Of a DNA stretch of 64,000 nt, positions 50,433-60,061 are shown one piece after another. Within the stretch, counting starts at the first letter, position 1. Each line of letters starts with the position of its first letter. Location: NCBI RefSeq assembly GCF_030865425.1, contig NZ_JAVFCB010000004.1:310001-374000 (forward strand), in the 5' to 3' direction. The stretch is from Microbacterium capsulatum (GTDB lineage Bacteria > Actinomycetota > Actinomycetes > Actinomycetales > Microbacteriaceae). A program made the translations under genes and the position numbers. The notes below the pieces were generated by a model, which did not search any database, had not been told where the DNA came from, and saw only the letters and a program-made list of their open reading frames with translations.

Positions 50433-50774
50433 TCACACGACGAACCGCCACACGTACTCCAGGCCGTCGTCCCGGCGGAACCAGGCGAGCGTGATCACGA
50501 CGTCGTCGACGTCGATGTCGCACAGGCAGATCTCCAGCTGCTCGCCGGTGCCGACCCGGCCCCAGAGCTGGGTCCGGCCGGGATCCTGCGACGTCCGCGC
50601 GAACACCCGCGCGAAGTCGATCCCGTCCCCGCGGTTCGTCACGACGGGGTGCGTGCGGTCGCGCCGGTCGATGCTCCACGGCACGGGGTAGGACGGATCG
50701 GGAAAGCCGAGACCGGGGTCGGGAGGATCGAGAAAGCCGAGGCCGGGGTCGGGAGGATCTGGGGAGCGGGTCAT
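50433..50774 (-). CDS. Hypothetical protein with N-terminal Pro-rich repeats
   Basis: Protein of 113 residues. The first 30 residues contain P-D-P-P-D-P-G-L-G-F/L-D-P-P-D-P-G-L-G-F, encoded by a DNA direct repeat of about 30 bp near 50700-50760. The remainder is a small beta-rich domain ending W-F-R-R-D-D-G-L-E-Y-V-W-R-F. The start may be further in if the repeat is not translated. No family is recognised. Confidence 0.5.
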   Translation of the reverse strand: MTRSPDPPDPGLGFLDPPDPGLGFPDPSYPVPWSIDRRDRTHPVVTNRGDGIDFARVFARTSQDPGRTQLWGRVGTGEQLEICLCDIDVDDVVITLAWFRRDDGLEYVWRFVV

Positions 50775-50875
50775 GGCGCCACGCTAGGAGCGGGCGCCGA
50801 CGCTCGGAGTCCGCGTGCCCCGAACAGCACGACAGCTGTGCAGAAGTCCGCGGATCCGCCCGCGGTGCGGAACGA

Positions 50876-51859
50876 TCAGGCCTCGGCGTCGCGCGCGCCG
50901 GGGTGCAGCTCCGGCCCGGGCAGCTCCGGCTCGGAGACAGGGGCCGGGCGACGGCGGACGACCTGCGCGGCGCGACGCCCGACCGCGCCAATGCCCCGGG
51001 CGGCGGTCCCGGCCGCTCCGGCCACGGCCGACCCGGCGAGCTGCGCCCCGCGGGCGACCCTGCTCTCGATCCGCTCGGCGCCGGGCACCGGCTCGAGCTC
51101 GGCCGGCAGCGTCAGCGGCGGCAGGCCGAACGCCCGGCGCGAGCTCGTCAGCACGCGACGCCCGAGCACGTGGTTGCCCGCGCCGCCGATCACCGCGCCC
51201 ACGCCGAACGGCAGGGCCTTGCCGAGGAACGAGGCGCCGCCGGCCGCCGCGAAGTGCCGGATGAGCATGCTCTTCAACCGGTCCGCGAGCGGCCCGACCG
51301 CCGCACGCGGGAGGGACTTCGTGACGAGCTCGCCCCAGTACGCGGGGCGGCCCGCACCCTTCCCGCTCGCCTGCCCGGCGAGCTGCCGGATGAGATCCAC
51401 GCCCTCCTTGCCGAGCATGAGCGTCATCACGAGCGCACGCGCCCGATCCGGGTTCGTCACCGAGATGCCGTGCACCTCCGCCACGGACTGCGCGAACAGC
51501 GCGGTCGACTCGACGAAACCCGCCGTCTCCACGCCAGAAAGCGCCAGGGTGATGCCGGTGGTGATGCCGGGGATCACCGCCGTCGCGCCGACGGCGGCGC
51601 CGCCCGTGGTGACCGCAGCGAGGTAGCGCCGCTCGAGCAGCGAGATGATCTCGGCGGGCGTCGCCTCCGGGTGGCGCAGCCGGATGCTGCGGATGTGCGC
51701 GAGCACCAGCGGGCGCTGCACGGCGAGCACCCGGTCCAGTCCCCGGATCGCCATCGGGTGCTCGGAGGATCCGGCCGGCGGCACGCCGCCCGCCCAGGGT
51801 GCGTCGTCGGGCAGCGAATGGATCCGGTGGACCGTTCCCGCGTCATCTCTGCGCGCCAT
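50876..51859 (-). CDS. Hypothetical protein, possibly EcsC-like
   Basis: Protein of about 327 residues from ATG 51859 (M-A-R-R-D-D-A-G-T-V). Hydrophobic Gly/Ala-rich segments (A-V-T-T-G-G-A-A-V-G-A-T-A-V-I-P-G and F-G-V-G-A-V-I-G-G-A-G-N) recall the EcsC family, whose role is unclear. A tail of Ala/Arg/Pro-rich sequence ends the chain. It is predicted to be membrane-associated. A terminator separates it from the nucleotidyltransferase gene. Confidence 0.5.
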   Translation of the reverse strand: MARRDDAGTVHRIHSLPDDAPWAGGVPPAGSSEHPMAIRGLDRVLAVQRPLVLAHIRSIRLRHPEATPAEIISLLERRYLAAVTTGGAAVGATAVIPGITTGITLALSGVETAGFVESTALFAQSVAEVHGISVTNPDRARALVMTLMLGKEGVDLIRQLAGQASGKGAGRPAYWGELVTKSLPRAAVGPLADRLKSMLIRHFAAAGGASFLGKALPFGVGAVIGGAGNHVLGRRVLTSSRRAFGLPPLTLPAELEPVPGAERIESRVARGAQLAGSAVAGAAGTAARGIGAVGRRAAQVVRRRPAPVSEPELPGPELHPGARDAEA

Positions 51860-51935
51860 GATCCCGAGCCTACGGAGTGGCGCCGCGAAACCGCCGAGAA
51901 GCGCCCTGATGCGGCCCGACCGGGCCGGCATGCGA

Positions 51936-51972
51936 AGAGCCCGTGCGCGCGGGTGACGCGGGCACGGGCTCT
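51936..51972 (-). terminator. Terminator of the nucleotidyltransferase gene
   Basis: Eleven-bp stem AGAGCCCGTGC and its complement (51936-51946, 51962-51972), directly after the stop at 51987 on the minus strand and followed by TTCGC. Confidence 0.75.
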
Positions 51973-51986
51973 CGAAGGCGGAGGGC

Positions 51987-52679
51987 TCAGACGAAGAGGT
52001 TCGCCCGCTCCAGGTCCTCGGCGAAGTCGACCTCGACCGCGTACAGGTCGGAGATGTCCATCGGCTCGAGGAGCAGGCCGTTCTCGACGATCGCGAGCTC
52101 GAGGCCGCGCTCGAAGTAGTCCTGGTCGTCGACGCGCTGCAGCTGGCGCAGGAACGCCTGCTTGTCGCGTGAGGAGATGTAGTTGATGCCGACGGCCTCG
52201 CCGATGCCGCCCCGGACGGTCTTGGAGAGTTCCTTGATGTAGCCCTCGGCGTCGACGGTGTACTTGACCTCTTCGTCGCTGACCTTGGCCGTGTTCACCG
52301 TCACGAAGGACTGGTCGCGCTCGATGAACTCGATCGCACGGCCGAGGATGCGCGGGTCGAAGACGACGTCGCCGTTCATCCAGAGGACGCCGTGGCGGCC
52401 GGTCGCGTTGAGCCCGCGCAGCAGGCTCTTCGATGTGTTCGTCTGGTCGTAGCGCTCGTTGTGCACGTAGTTCACATCGGGGAACGCCTCGATGATCGTC
52501 TCGGCGCGGTAGCCGACGATCGTGGTGATGCGGACATCGTCGCCGAAGGCGGCGTGGATGTTGTCGTGCTGCTGCTGCATGATCGAGCGGCCGTCGCCGA
52601 GCTCGGTCAGCGGTTTCGGGAGGGAGCGCCCGAGGCGCGAGCCCATCCCGGCAGCGAGAATGATGGTTTGAAGAGTCAC
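51987..52679 (-). CDS. Nucleotidyltransferase (sugar-phosphate/alditol NTP transferase family)
   Basis: Protein of 230 residues from GTG 52679 with GGAG seven bases upstream. The N-terminal V-T-L-Q-T-I-I-L-A-A-G-M-G-S-R-L-G and P-K-P-L-T-E-L are the nucleotide-binding signature of the NTP-transferase family, and M-N-G-D-V-V-F carries the metal-binding Asp. It resembles LicC-like cytidylyltransferases and sugar nucleotidyltransferases. In this genome it may supply an activated precursor for the glycerophosphate-type polymer encoded nearby, but the substrate is not fixed. Confidence 0.75.
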   Translation of the reverse strand: MTLQTIILAAGMGSRLGRSLPKPLTELGDGRSIMQQQHDNIHAAFGDDVRITTIVGYRAETIIEAFPDVNYVHNERYDQTNTSKSLLRGLNATGRHGVLWMNGDVVFDPRILGRAIEFIERDQSFVTVNTAKVSDEEVKYTVDAEGYIKELSKTVRGGIGEAVGINYISSRDKQAFLRQLQRVDDQDYFERGLELAIVENGLLLEPMDISDLYAVEVDFAEDLERANLFV

Positions 52680-52714
52680 AGAACTGCTCCTGTTACGTGT
52701 GTTCACGGTTACAT

Positions 52715-52758
52715 CACCGATAGGACACTTCCTCGTGCCAGTGTTCACGCTATCGGTG
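52715..52758. promoter_or_regulatory. Inverted repeat in the nucleotidyltransferase promoter region
   Basis: CACCGATAG (52715-52723) and its exact complement (52750-52758) flank 26 bases. GTGTTCACG occurs twice nearby (52698 and 52741). It lies in the 238-bp gap between the divergent nucleotidyltransferase and ABC ATPase genes, so it is a candidate operator. Confidence 0.5.
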
Positions 52759-52917
52759 CACACTGAGCATCACCGGTGAGAGGGCTCCCGTGTTGCCGTT
52801 CCGTTACCAAGTCTACGGGTGGTTCACAGGTTTTCGGACCGTGAAATTCGCCTTCCGTATGCCGCACGGCCGCCGTACCTGCCCGCCGCTGTCAGGCCCG
52901 GTTGATACCGTGAGGCG

Positions 52918-54384
52918 ATGAGCGCCGCGCCGAAAGATCCCTCCACATCTCACGACCCCTCTCCGCCGCGGAAGCCTCGCCGGGCGTCCTCGCACGGCGC
53001 GTACAGCGCCGCCGACACGGCCCGGGTGAAGGCCGAGAGCCAGGCCGGCGCGGAACGGGCGGAGGCGGCACGGCGTGCGGAGGCGCGGACGGCCGCCGCG
53101 CGGGCGGACATCGCTAAGACGGCCGCGCAGAAGGCCGCGAGCGTGCACGCCGACGTCGTCGCGGCGGAGGCCAGGAAGACGGCCGAGAAGGTGGCGGCGG
53201 TCAAGGCGACCGCACCGCGCGCTCCCGGCAAGAGGACACCCCTCGCGAAGGCGAAGCGGACCGTCCCTGCGCGCGCCGCGGAGCGCGTCGCGGCGGAGGG
53301 GGGCGCCCCGCAGGCGAGCACGACCATGGTCGTCGAGGAAGGCGTCGCGATCGAGGAGATCGTCGAGGAGCCGACCGCCGTCGAGAGCGGGCGGATCGAG
53401 GAATCGAAGACGGATCCGGACGTCGAGCCCGCACAGGAATTCGAGCCGGAGCCGGAAACCGAGTCGGCTGAGAACGTCGTCTCCCCGGCCGAGCCCGTCG
53501 CAGGGGATGATGCTCCTGTGGACATCGAACCGGGGGCGACTTCGGCGACTGAGCCGGGGATCGGATCGACGACGGCGGAGGACAGCGCAGAAGACGCCGC
53601 CGAGACCGGACAGGAGCCGGCGCAGTGGCACGCGCTCGTCGTGCGCGGACTGGTCAAGCGCTTCGGCGACTCCGTCGCACTGGACCGGATCGACCTGACC
53701 GTGCCCGCCGGATCCTTCTACGGGATCGTCGGGCCGAACGGCGCGGGCAAGACGACGACGCTGTCGATCATCGCCGGACTGCTGCGCCCCGATGCCGGCA
53801 CCGTGTGGATCAGCGGCATCGACCAGGCCGCGCACCCCCGGGCGGCGAAGAAGGTGCTCGGCGTGCTCCCGGATCGCCTGCGCACGTTCGACCGCCTCAC
53901 CGGGCGCCAGCTGCTGCACAACTACGGGCTGCTGCGCGGTCTGTCCGCCGACGTCGTGGAGAAGCGCGTCGCGGATCTCGCGCGCGCCTTCGATCTCACC
54001 GGCGCGCTCAGCCGCGTCGTCTCCGACTACTCCGCCGGCATGACGAAGAAGATCATGCTCGCCGGCGCCATGATCCACTCCCCGCGGGTGCTCGTGCTGG
54101 ACGAGCCGTTCGAGTCGGTGGATCCGGTTTCCTCCGGGGTGATCCTCGACATCCTCCGCGCCTACGTCGCGCACGGCGGCACCGTGGTGCTGTCCAGCCA
54201 CGGCATGGACCTGATCGAGCAGGTGTGCACGCGGATCGCCATCATCGTGGGCGGCGAGGTCCTCGCGGAGGGCACCGTGGACGAGGTGCGCGCGGGGCAG
54301 ACCCTCGAGCAGCGCTTCGTCGAGCTGTCCGGCAGCGCAGGCGAGGTGGAGGGTCTCGAGTGGTTGCACACGTTCTCCGACTGA
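52918..54384 (+). CDS. ABC transporter ATP-binding protein with long N-terminal extension
   Basis: Protein of 488 residues. The first 235 or so are low-complexity: an Ala/Arg/Lys-rich part likely to form helices, then an acidic Glu/Pro part. The ATPase follows with Walker A G-P-N-G-A-G-K-T (about 271-278), signature Y-S-A-G-M-T-K-K (about 369), Walker B V-L-V-L-D-E-P-F (about 390-397) and the switch His in S-S-H-G. It is coupled to a membrane protein gene, so the pair forms an exporter of the ABC-2 type. The extension is not part of the usual family. Confidence 0.85.
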   Translation: MSAAPKDPSTSHDPSPPRKPRRASSHGAYSAADTARVKAESQAGAERAEAARRAEARTAAARADIAKTAAQKAASVHADVVAAEARKTAEKVAAVKATAPRAPGKRTPLAKAKRTVPARAAERVAAEGGAPQASTTMVVEEGVAIEEIVEEPTAVESGRIEESKTDPDVEPAQEFEPEPETESAENVVSPAEPVAGDDAPVDIEPGATSATEPGIGSTTAEDSAEDAAETGQEPAQWHALVVRGLVKRFGDSVALDRIDLTVPAGSFYGIVGPNGAGKTTTLSIIAGLLRPDAGTVWISGIDQAAHPRAAKKVLGVLPDRLRTFDRLTGRQLLHNYGLLRGLSADVVEKRVADLARAFDLTGALSRVVSDYSAGMTKKIMLAGAMIHSPRVLVLDEPFESVDPVSSGVILDILRAYVAHGGTVVLSSHGMDLIEQVCTRIAIIVGGEVLAEGTVDEVRAGQTLEQRFVELSGSAGEVEGLEWLHTFSD

Positions 54385-55919
54385 GGGTCGTGCTCGCGCT
54401 CGGCGCGCTCCGGGGGGACCGCAGTCGGGTGATGCGCACCGCCGTCGCCCTCGCGCTCACGATCGCCGCGACCGTCGTCGCCGTGCTCGCGGTGCGGAGC
54501 CTCGCCCACACGTCCGAGGCCGTCGCACACGTCGTGCTGGTGCTCGGCAGCTCGGCCGTGGTGCTGGGCTTCTTCGTCGCGCCGATCCTGTCCGGGACCG
54601 TCGATCAGCTGGATCCGCGCCGGTTCGTCGTGTTCGGGGCGGACGCGCGCACGCTGCCCGCGATCCTGACGCTCGCGGCGTTCGTCAGCGTGCCGAGTCT
54701 CGCCCTGCTCGTGGTGGAGATCGCCGTCGTCGCGCTGGCGATCCGGTTCGACACGCCCTGGGCGCTCGCCGTGCTCTCCGGACTGCTCGTGCTGGTCACC
54801 GCGGTGCTCGCCGCGCGCGCGGGCATGGCCCTCAGCGCCATGCTGCTGCCCGAGCGGCGCTCCCGCGAGCTGACCGGGCTGTTCGCGCTCGCGGTCATCG
54901 TCGTCGCGGTGCCGGTGTGCGTCTTCGTGGCGTCCCTGGGCTGGGGCGGTGCCGTCCCTGCGCCGCTGCACGGGATCGCGGGCGGGCTCGGGTTCACTCC
55001 GTTCGGAGCCGCGGCCGCGCTCCCGTTCGCCGAGACGGAGGGCGGGCTGGCGGGCGGGATCGCCATCGCCGTGCTCACCGCCGCCGTGGTCGCCGCCGGC
55101 TGGGTCGCGCTCGTCCGGCGCGCGCTGCGCACGATCGACCGCCGGTCCGCGGTCCGCGAACGACCCGGCCTCGGCTGGTTCGCGCTGCTGCCCTCGACCG
55201 CGTTCGGCGCGGTCGCCGCGCGCAGTCTCGTGTACTGGCTGCGCGACCGCCGCTACGTCGTCAACGTCGTGATCGTGCCGATCGCCGGCGTGCTCACCGT
55301 GGCGCCGCTGCTGGTCGCCGGGGTGCCGCTGGGGCTCGCCGCGATCCTGCCGGTCGTGGTCATGGCGCTGTTCTTCGGATGGCTGCCGCACAACGACGTC
55401 GCCTACGACTCGACCGCGTTCTGGATCCATGTCGCGAGCGGCGTGCGGGGCGTGCCCGACCGGCTCGGGCGTCTCGTCCCGGTCGCGCTGATCGCCCTGC
55501 CGACGCTCGCGGTCGCGATCCCGATCACGCTCGCCGTGGTCGGCCGGTGGTCGCTGCTGCCGGCGCTCGTCGGCGTGGTCGCGAGCCTGTTCCTGACCGG
55601 ACTGGGGCTCGCGAGCATCTTCTCCGTGCTCTCCCCCTATGCGGTGTCGCGGCCGGGCGACAGCCCGTTCCAGCAGCCGCAGCGCTCCCGGGGCGGCGCG
55701 CTCGGTCAGGCCGGCACCCTGATCGGTGCGGTCGTGCTGTCCGCGCCGGCGATTCTGCTCGCCTGGCCTGCGCTGGGCACGCCGGGCGCCTCCACCGCTC
55801 CGGCGCTGTGGGTGGGGCTCGTCACCGGCGTCGTCGTGCTCGTCGGCGGGGTGCTGATCGGCGGTCGCTCGTTCGAGCGACGCGGCGCCGAGCTGATGGA
55901 GTTCGTCGAGACGGCCTGA
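54360..55919 (+). CDS. ABC transporter membrane subunit
   Basis: Protein of about 519 residues with roughly ten to twelve hydrophobic segments (for example A-V-A-L-A-L-T-I-A-A-T-V-V-A-V-L-A-V and V-I-V-P-I-A-G-V-L-T-V-A-P-L-L-V-A). The GTG at 54360 has GGAGG seven bases upstream and lies 25 bases inside the ATPase gene, which shows translational coupling. It resembles the large permeases paired with such ATPases in actinobacteria; the cargo is unknown. Confidence 0.8.
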   Translation: MVAHVLRLRVVLALGALRGDRSRVMRTAVALALTIAATVVAVLAVRSLAHTSEAVAHVVLVLGSSAVVLGFFVAPILSGTVDQLDPRRFVVFGADARTLPAILTLAAFVSVPSLALLVVEIAVVALAIRFDTPWALAVLSGLLVLVTAVLAARAGMALSAMLLPERRSRELTGLFALAVIVVAVPVCVFVASLGWGGAVPAPLHGIAGGLGFTPFGAAAALPFAETEGGLAGGIAIAVLTAAVVAAGWVALVRRALRTIDRRSAVRERPGLGWFALLPSTAFGAVAARSLVYWLRDRRYVVNVVIVPIAGVLTVAPLLVAGVPLGLAAILPVVVMALFFGWLPHNDVAYDSTAFWIHVASGVRGVPDRLGRLVPVALIALPTLAVAIPITLAVVGRWSLLPALVGVVASLFLTGLGLASIFSVLSPYAVSRPGDSPFQQPQRSRGGALGQAGTLIGAVVLSAPAILLAWPALGTPGASTAPALWVGLVTGVVVLVGGVLIGGRSFERRGAELMEFVETA

Positions 55920-55963
55920 CAGACACGGCCCCTCCCGGGCCGAGCGCGATTAGAATCGCGAGC

Positions 55964-56230
55964 ATGAGCACACCGCTGGACGCCCCGGATCAGGGAGGCA
56001 TCGCCACCCTCGATCGCGAACTCGAGCAGCTCCTCAACGAGGAGCTCCAGGAGCCGGGGGACCACGAGCGGTTCTCCCATTACGTGAAGAAGGAGAAGAT
56101 CCTCGAGTCCGCGCTCACCGGCAAACCGGTGCGCGCGCTGTGCGGCAAGAAGTGGACGCCGGGCCGCGACCCGGAGAAGTTCCCGGTGTGCCCCACGTGC
56201 AAGGAGATCTACGAGTCCCTGATGGGCTGA
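55964..56230 (+). CDS. DUF3039 protein
   Basis: Protein of 88 residues with H-E-R-F-S-H-Y-V-K-K, A-L-C-G-K-K-W-T-P-G-R-D-P and C-P-T-C-K-E-I-Y. The His and three Cys probably bind zinc, as in the actinobacterial DUF3039 family of unknown role. A TAGAAT -10 box lies at 55951-55956, only 8 bases before the ATG, so the mRNA may be nearly leaderless. Confidence 0.85.
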   Translation: MSTPLDAPDQGGIATLDRELEQLLNEELQEPGDHERFSHYVKKEKILESALTGKPVRALCGKKWTPGRDPEKFPVCPTCKEIYESLMG

Positions 56231-56254
56231 CCCTCGGCAGCCTCAGGGACCGCC

Positions 56255-57592
56255 CTACTCCGCGTCGACGTACACCGTCGGGATCGCCGGATCCGACCTG
56301 CTCAGCGCGAGGGCCCGCACCGGCAGCTCCTCGCGCACCCTGAGATGGTGCGCCCGCGCGGCGACCGTGCCGGCGTGACCCTCGGAGGACGCGTCGATCT
56401 CGCCGTGGTCCACGAACACGACCTGCAGCGCCCGTCCGCCCGGGTGCTCCTGCGACCCGCCGAGCTCCTCGAAGCCGTCCGACACGACCACGGTCTCGGA
56501 CTGCGCCACGCCGTCCGCCAGGATCCGGAACGCGGCCTTCCGCCCACCCTTGGACGCCTTGTCCGCCGAGGCCTTCGCGACGGAGATCCAGCCGCCGTCC
56601 GCGCCCTGCCGCGCGACGAGCTTGTAGATCATGCTCGCCGTCGGATAGCCGGATCCGGTGACCACCGACGTGCCCACGCCGTACGCGTCGACGGGGGACG
56701 CGGCGAGGGCGGCGATCGCGTATTCGTCCAGATCGCTCGTCACGGTGATCCGGGTACCGGTGGCGCCCAGGCCGTCGAGCTGCTCGCGCACCGCCGCGGC
56801 GACGATCGGCAGGTCGCCGGAGTCGATCCTGACCCCGCCGAGCCCGGTGCCGGCGACGCGGATCGCGGTCTCCACCCCGGCGCGGATGTCGTAGGTGTCC
56901 ACGAGCAGAGTCGTGCCGGTGCCGAGTGCCTCGATCTGCGCGCGGAACGCGTCCTCCTCGCTGTCGTGCAGCAGGGTCCAGGCGTGCGCCGCGGTGCCCA
57001 TCGTCGGGATCCCCCAGCGGCGGCCGGCCTCCAGGTTGCTCGTCGCGCCGAAGCCGGCGATGAACGCGGCGCGGGCGGCAGCCACGGCCGAGTCGTCCGC
57101 GGCGCGACGCGATCCCATCTCCGCCAGCGGACGCTCACCGGCCGCGATGCTCATCCGGGAGGCGGCGGTCGCGATCGCCGAGTCGTGGTTGAGGACGCTG
57201 AGCGCGAGCGTCTCCAGGACCACCGCGTCGGCGAACGTGCCCTCGACGGTGAGCACGGGGGATCCGGGGAAGTAGAGCTCGCCCTCCCGGTAGCCGCGGA
57301 TCGTGCCCCGGAAGCGGTACGCCTCGAGGTGGCGGAGGGTGGCCGCGTCGACCACGTCCGCGTCGCGCAGGTAGCGCAGCTCTTCCTCGCCGAACCGGAA
57401 CTCGCGCAGCAGGGAGAGCAGGCGCCCGGTTCCGGCGACCACGCCGAAGCGGCGCCCGCCGGAGAGGCGCCGGGTGAACAGCTCGAACACGCAGGGCCTC
57501 GCGGCGGTGCCGTCGCGCAGTGCGGCCTCGAGCATCGTGAGCTCGTAGCGGTCGGTCTTGAGGGCGCTCGACGGGGTCACAGCGATCAGCAT
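56255..57592 (-). CDS. pncB: Nicotinate phosphoribosyltransferase
   Basis: Protein of about 445 residues; it makes nicotinate mononucleotide from nicotinate and PRPP in NAD salvage. Evidence is [10 protein letters not shown] near the N-terminus, F-E-L-F-T-R-R-L, the substrate loop [27 protein letters not shown] and G-V-G-T-S-V-V-T, all typical of the family. The start is the ATG at 57592 or the GTG at 57580. It is convergent with the DUF3039 gene and divergent from murI. Confidence 0.9.
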   Translation of the reverse strand: MLIAVTPSSALKTDRYELTMLEAALRDGTAARPCVFELFTRRLSGGRRFGVVAGTGRLLSLLREFRFGEEELRYLRDADVVDAATLRHLEAYRFRGTIRGYREGELYFPGSPVLTVEGTFADAVVLETLALSVLNHDSAIATAASRMSIAAGERPLAEMGSRRAADDSAVAAARAAFIAGFGATSNLEAGRRWGIPTMGTAAHAWTLLHDSEEDAFRAQIEALGTGTTLLVDTYDIRAGVETAIRVAGTGLGGVRIDSGDLPIVAAAVREQLDGLGATGTRITVTSDLDEYAIAALAASPVDAYGVGTSVVTGSGYPTASMIYKLVARQGADGGWISVAKASADKASKGGRKAAFRILADGVAQSETVVVSDGFEELGGSQEHPGGRALQVVFVDHGEIDASSEGHAGTVAARAHHLRVREELPVRALALSRSDPAIPTVYVDAE

Positions 57593-57643
57593 ACGGGCGG
57601 TGCGCGCCCGGGGCGGGGACGCCGGAGGATAGGCTGGTGCATC

Positions 57644-58477
57644 ATGAACGACGCGCCGATCGGGATCTTCGACTCCGGTGTCGGCGGTCTCACCGTCGCC
57701 CGGGCGATCCGGGCCCAGCTGCCCCGCGAGTCCTTCGTCTACATCGGCGACACCGCGCACTCGCCCTACGGCCCCAAGCCGATCGCGGACGTGCGCCGCT
57801 ACGGGCTCGAGGTGCTGGACACGCTCGTCGATCAGGGCGTGAAGATGCTCGTGATCGCGTGCAACACCGCCTCCTCTGCGATGCTGCGGGACGCCCGCGA
57901 GCGCTACGACGTGCCCGTGGTCGAGGTCATCGGCCCGGCCGTGCGGCGTGCGATGTCGACCACCCGGAACGGCCGGATCGGCGTGATCGGCACGATCGGG
58001 ACGATCGGATCCCGCGCCTACCAGGACATGCTCGAGGTGAACGAGAACCTCTCCGTGTTCGCGGCGGCCTGCCCGCGCTTCGTGGAGTTCGTCGAGGCCG
58101 GGATCACCGACACCGCCGAGGTGCTCCGCGTCGCAGAGGACTACCTCGCGCCGCTGCGCGACGCCGACGTCGACACGCTCGTGCTCGGCTGCACGCACTA
58201 CCCGTTCCTGCGCGGCGCGATCGGCTACGTGATGGGGGAGGGCGTGTCGCTCGTGTCGAGCGACGACGAGACCGCCGGCGACGTGTACCGGCAGCTCGTG
58301 CGCGGCGACCTGCTGGCGTCCCCCGACGCGCGCCCCCGCTACGTGTACGAGGCGACCGGTGACACCACCGAGGAGTTCACCGCGCTCGCCAACCGCCTGA
58401 TGGGCCAGGAGGTGCGCGACGTGCAGCTCGTGCACACCGGCGTCATCGACCTGTCCTACCTGGAGGAGACCTCATGA
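57644..58477 (+). CDS. murI: Glutamate racemase
   Basis: Protein of 277 residues that makes D-glutamate for peptidoglycan. It has F-D-S-G-V-G-G (D10, S11), the first catalytic Cys in A-C-N-T-A-S (C73) and the second in G-C-T-H-Y-P (C183). The stop overlaps the ATG of rph by four bases. GGAGG is seen upstream of the start. Confidence 0.95.
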   Translation: MNDAPIGIFDSGVGGLTVARAIRAQLPRESFVYIGDTAHSPYGPKPIADVRRYGLEVLDTLVDQGVKMLVIACNTASSAMLRDARERYDVPVVEVIGPAVRRAMSTTRNGRIGVIGTIGTIGSRAYQDMLEVNENLSVFAAACPRFVEFVEAGITDTAEVLRVAEDYLAPLRDADVDTLVLGCTHYPFLRGAIGYVMGEGVSLVSSDDETAGDVYRQLVRGDLLASPDARPRYVYEATGDTTEEFTALANRLMGQEVRDVQLVHTGVIDLSYLEETS

Positions 58478-59226
58478 CCGATTCCGCCACGACCACCGGC
58501 ACCGTCCGCAAGGACGGCCGGTCCGTCGACCAGCTCCGCCTGATCACGATCGAGCGCGGCTGGAGCGCCCAGGCCGAGGGATCCGCCCTGATCAGCTTCG
58601 GCGGCACGAAGGTGCTCTGCACGGCGTCGTTCACGAACGGCGTGCCGCGCTGGCTGACCGGCAAGGGCAAGGGCTGGGTGACCGCGGAGTACGCGATGCT
58701 CCCGCGCGCGACCAACGAGCGCAACGACCGGGAGAGCGTGAAGGGCCGCATCGGCGGGCGCACGCACGAGATCTCCCGCCTGATCGGCCGCGCGCTGCGC
58801 GCCGTGGTCGACACCAAGGCGCTCGGCGAGAACACGATCGTCATCGACTGCGATGTGCTGCAGGCCGACGGCGGCACCCGCACCGCGGCGATCACGGGCG
58901 CTTACGTCGCCCTCGCCGACGCGATCGAGTGGGGACGGCGGAAGAAGTTCATCGCGCAGAAGTCGCAGGTGCTCCTCGACTCCGTCGCGGCGGTCTCGGT
59001 CGGCATCATCGACGGCGAGCCCATGCTGGATCTGGCCTACGTCGAGGACGTCCGCGCCGAGACCGACATGAACGTCGTCGTGACCGGCCGCGGTCTGTTC
59101 GTGGAGGTGCAGGGCACGGCCGAGGGCGCGCCGTTCGACAAGCGCGAGCTCGACGCCCTGCTCGAGCTCGGCGTGAACGGCTGCGCCGACCTGCGCGACC
59201 ACCAGCTCGCCGCGCTCGCGGACTGA
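58474..59226 (+). CDS. rph: Ribonuclease PH
   Basis: Protein of 250 residues that trims tRNA 3' ends using phosphate. [20 protein letters not shown], the Arg-rich [29 protein letters not shown] and D-L-A-Y-V-E-D are all family hallmarks. Translationally coupled to murI; the rdgB gene follows, an order common in actinobacteria. Confidence 0.95.
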   Translation: MTDSATTTGTVRKDGRSVDQLRLITIERGWSAQAEGSALISFGGTKVLCTASFTNGVPRWLTGKGKGWVTAEYAMLPRATNERNDRESVKGRIGGRTHEISRLIGRALRAVVDTKALGENTIVIDCDVLQADGGTRTAAITGAYVALADAIEWGRRKKFIAQKSQVLLDSVAAVSVGIIDGEPMLDLAYVEDVRAETDMNVVVTGRGLFVEVQGTAEGAPFDKRELDALLELGVNGCADLRDHQLAALAD

Positions 59227-59261
59227 CGGGCGCCGACCGGCCGACGGCGCACCATCACTGA

Positions 59262-59340
59262 CCGTGTCCCACTTTCTGCTGTCGGAGAGGGGATCCGGCA
59301 ACAGAAATCGGGACACGACCCAGCAGAAAGTGGGACACGG
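59262..59340. repeat. 20-bp-arm inverted repeat abutting the rdgB start
   Basis: CCGTGTCCCACTTTCTGCTG (59262-59281) and its exact complement (59321-59340). A half-copy, AACAGAAATCGGGACACG, lies inside at 59300-59317, as in REP-type units. The last base is directly before the rdgB ATG at 59341, so the repeat supplies the whole upstream leader of rdgB. Confidence 0.9.
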
Positions 59341-59931
59341 ATGAGGATCGTCCTCGCGACGCACAATCCGCACAAGGTCGAGGAGTTCCGCGGGATCGTC
59401 GCCGCGACCCGGCCCGATCTCGAGGTGGTCGGCTACGACGGGCCCGAGCCGGTCGAGGACGGCGTCACATTCGAGGAGAACGCGCTCATCAAGGCCCGCG
59501 CCGCCGCCGCGCACACCGGACTGCCGGCGCTCGCCGACGACTCCGGGATCGCCGTGGACGTGCTGGGCGGCTCGCCCGGCGTGTTCTCCGCGTACTGGGC
59601 CGGGCAGCACAAGGACGCGATCGCCAACCGCGACCTGCTGCTGGACCAGCTGCGCGACATCGCGGATCCGCACCGGGCTGCGCACTTCGTCAGCGTGATC
59701 GCGCTGGTCACCCCGGACGGCCGGGAGTGGACCGTCCGCGGCGACTGGCCGGGACGCCTCGCGCACGCCGCGGCCGGCGACGGCGGCTTCGGCTACGACC
59801 CGGTGTTCGTGCCGGACGGGCAGACCGCCCCCGCGCGCACCGTCGGCGAGTTCACCGCGGACGAGAAACAGGCGCAGTCCCACCGCGCCCGTGCGTTCGT
59901 CGCGCTGGTCCCGCTGCTCGCCGAGCTCTGA
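59341..59931 (+). CDS. rdgB: Non-canonical purine NTP pyrophosphatase (RdgB/HAM1)
   Basis: Protein of 196 residues that removes ITP and XTP from the nucleotide pool. A-T-H-N-P-H-K-V-E-E-F at the N-terminus, T-F-E-E-N-A-L-I-K-A-R, A-D-D-S-G-I-A-V-D, G-G-F-G-Y-D-P-V-F and S-H-R-A-R-A-F are family motifs. The conserved N-terminus fixes the start at 59341 although no ordinary ribosome binding site is present there, only the arm of a REP-like repeat. Confidence 0.95.
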   Translation: MRIVLATHNPHKVEEFRGIVAATRPDLEVVGYDGPEPVEDGVTFEENALIKARAAAAHTGLPALADDSGIAVDVLGGSPGVFSAYWAGQHKDAIANRDLLLDQLRDIADPHRAAHFVSVIALVTPDGREWTVRGDWPGRLAHAAAGDGGFGYDPVFVPDGQTAPARTVGEFTADEKQAQSHRARAFVALVPLLAEL

Positions 59932-60061
59932 GGGCTCGCCGGACTCCGAGGCGCCGTCCGCCTCAGCGCACGTCGCGCCCGCCGCGCAACTGAGAATCGT
60001 TCCCGTTCCCGACTAGCCGAAAACGGCTCCGACCGGGGGATACCCGCCCTACGCTGGAAGC

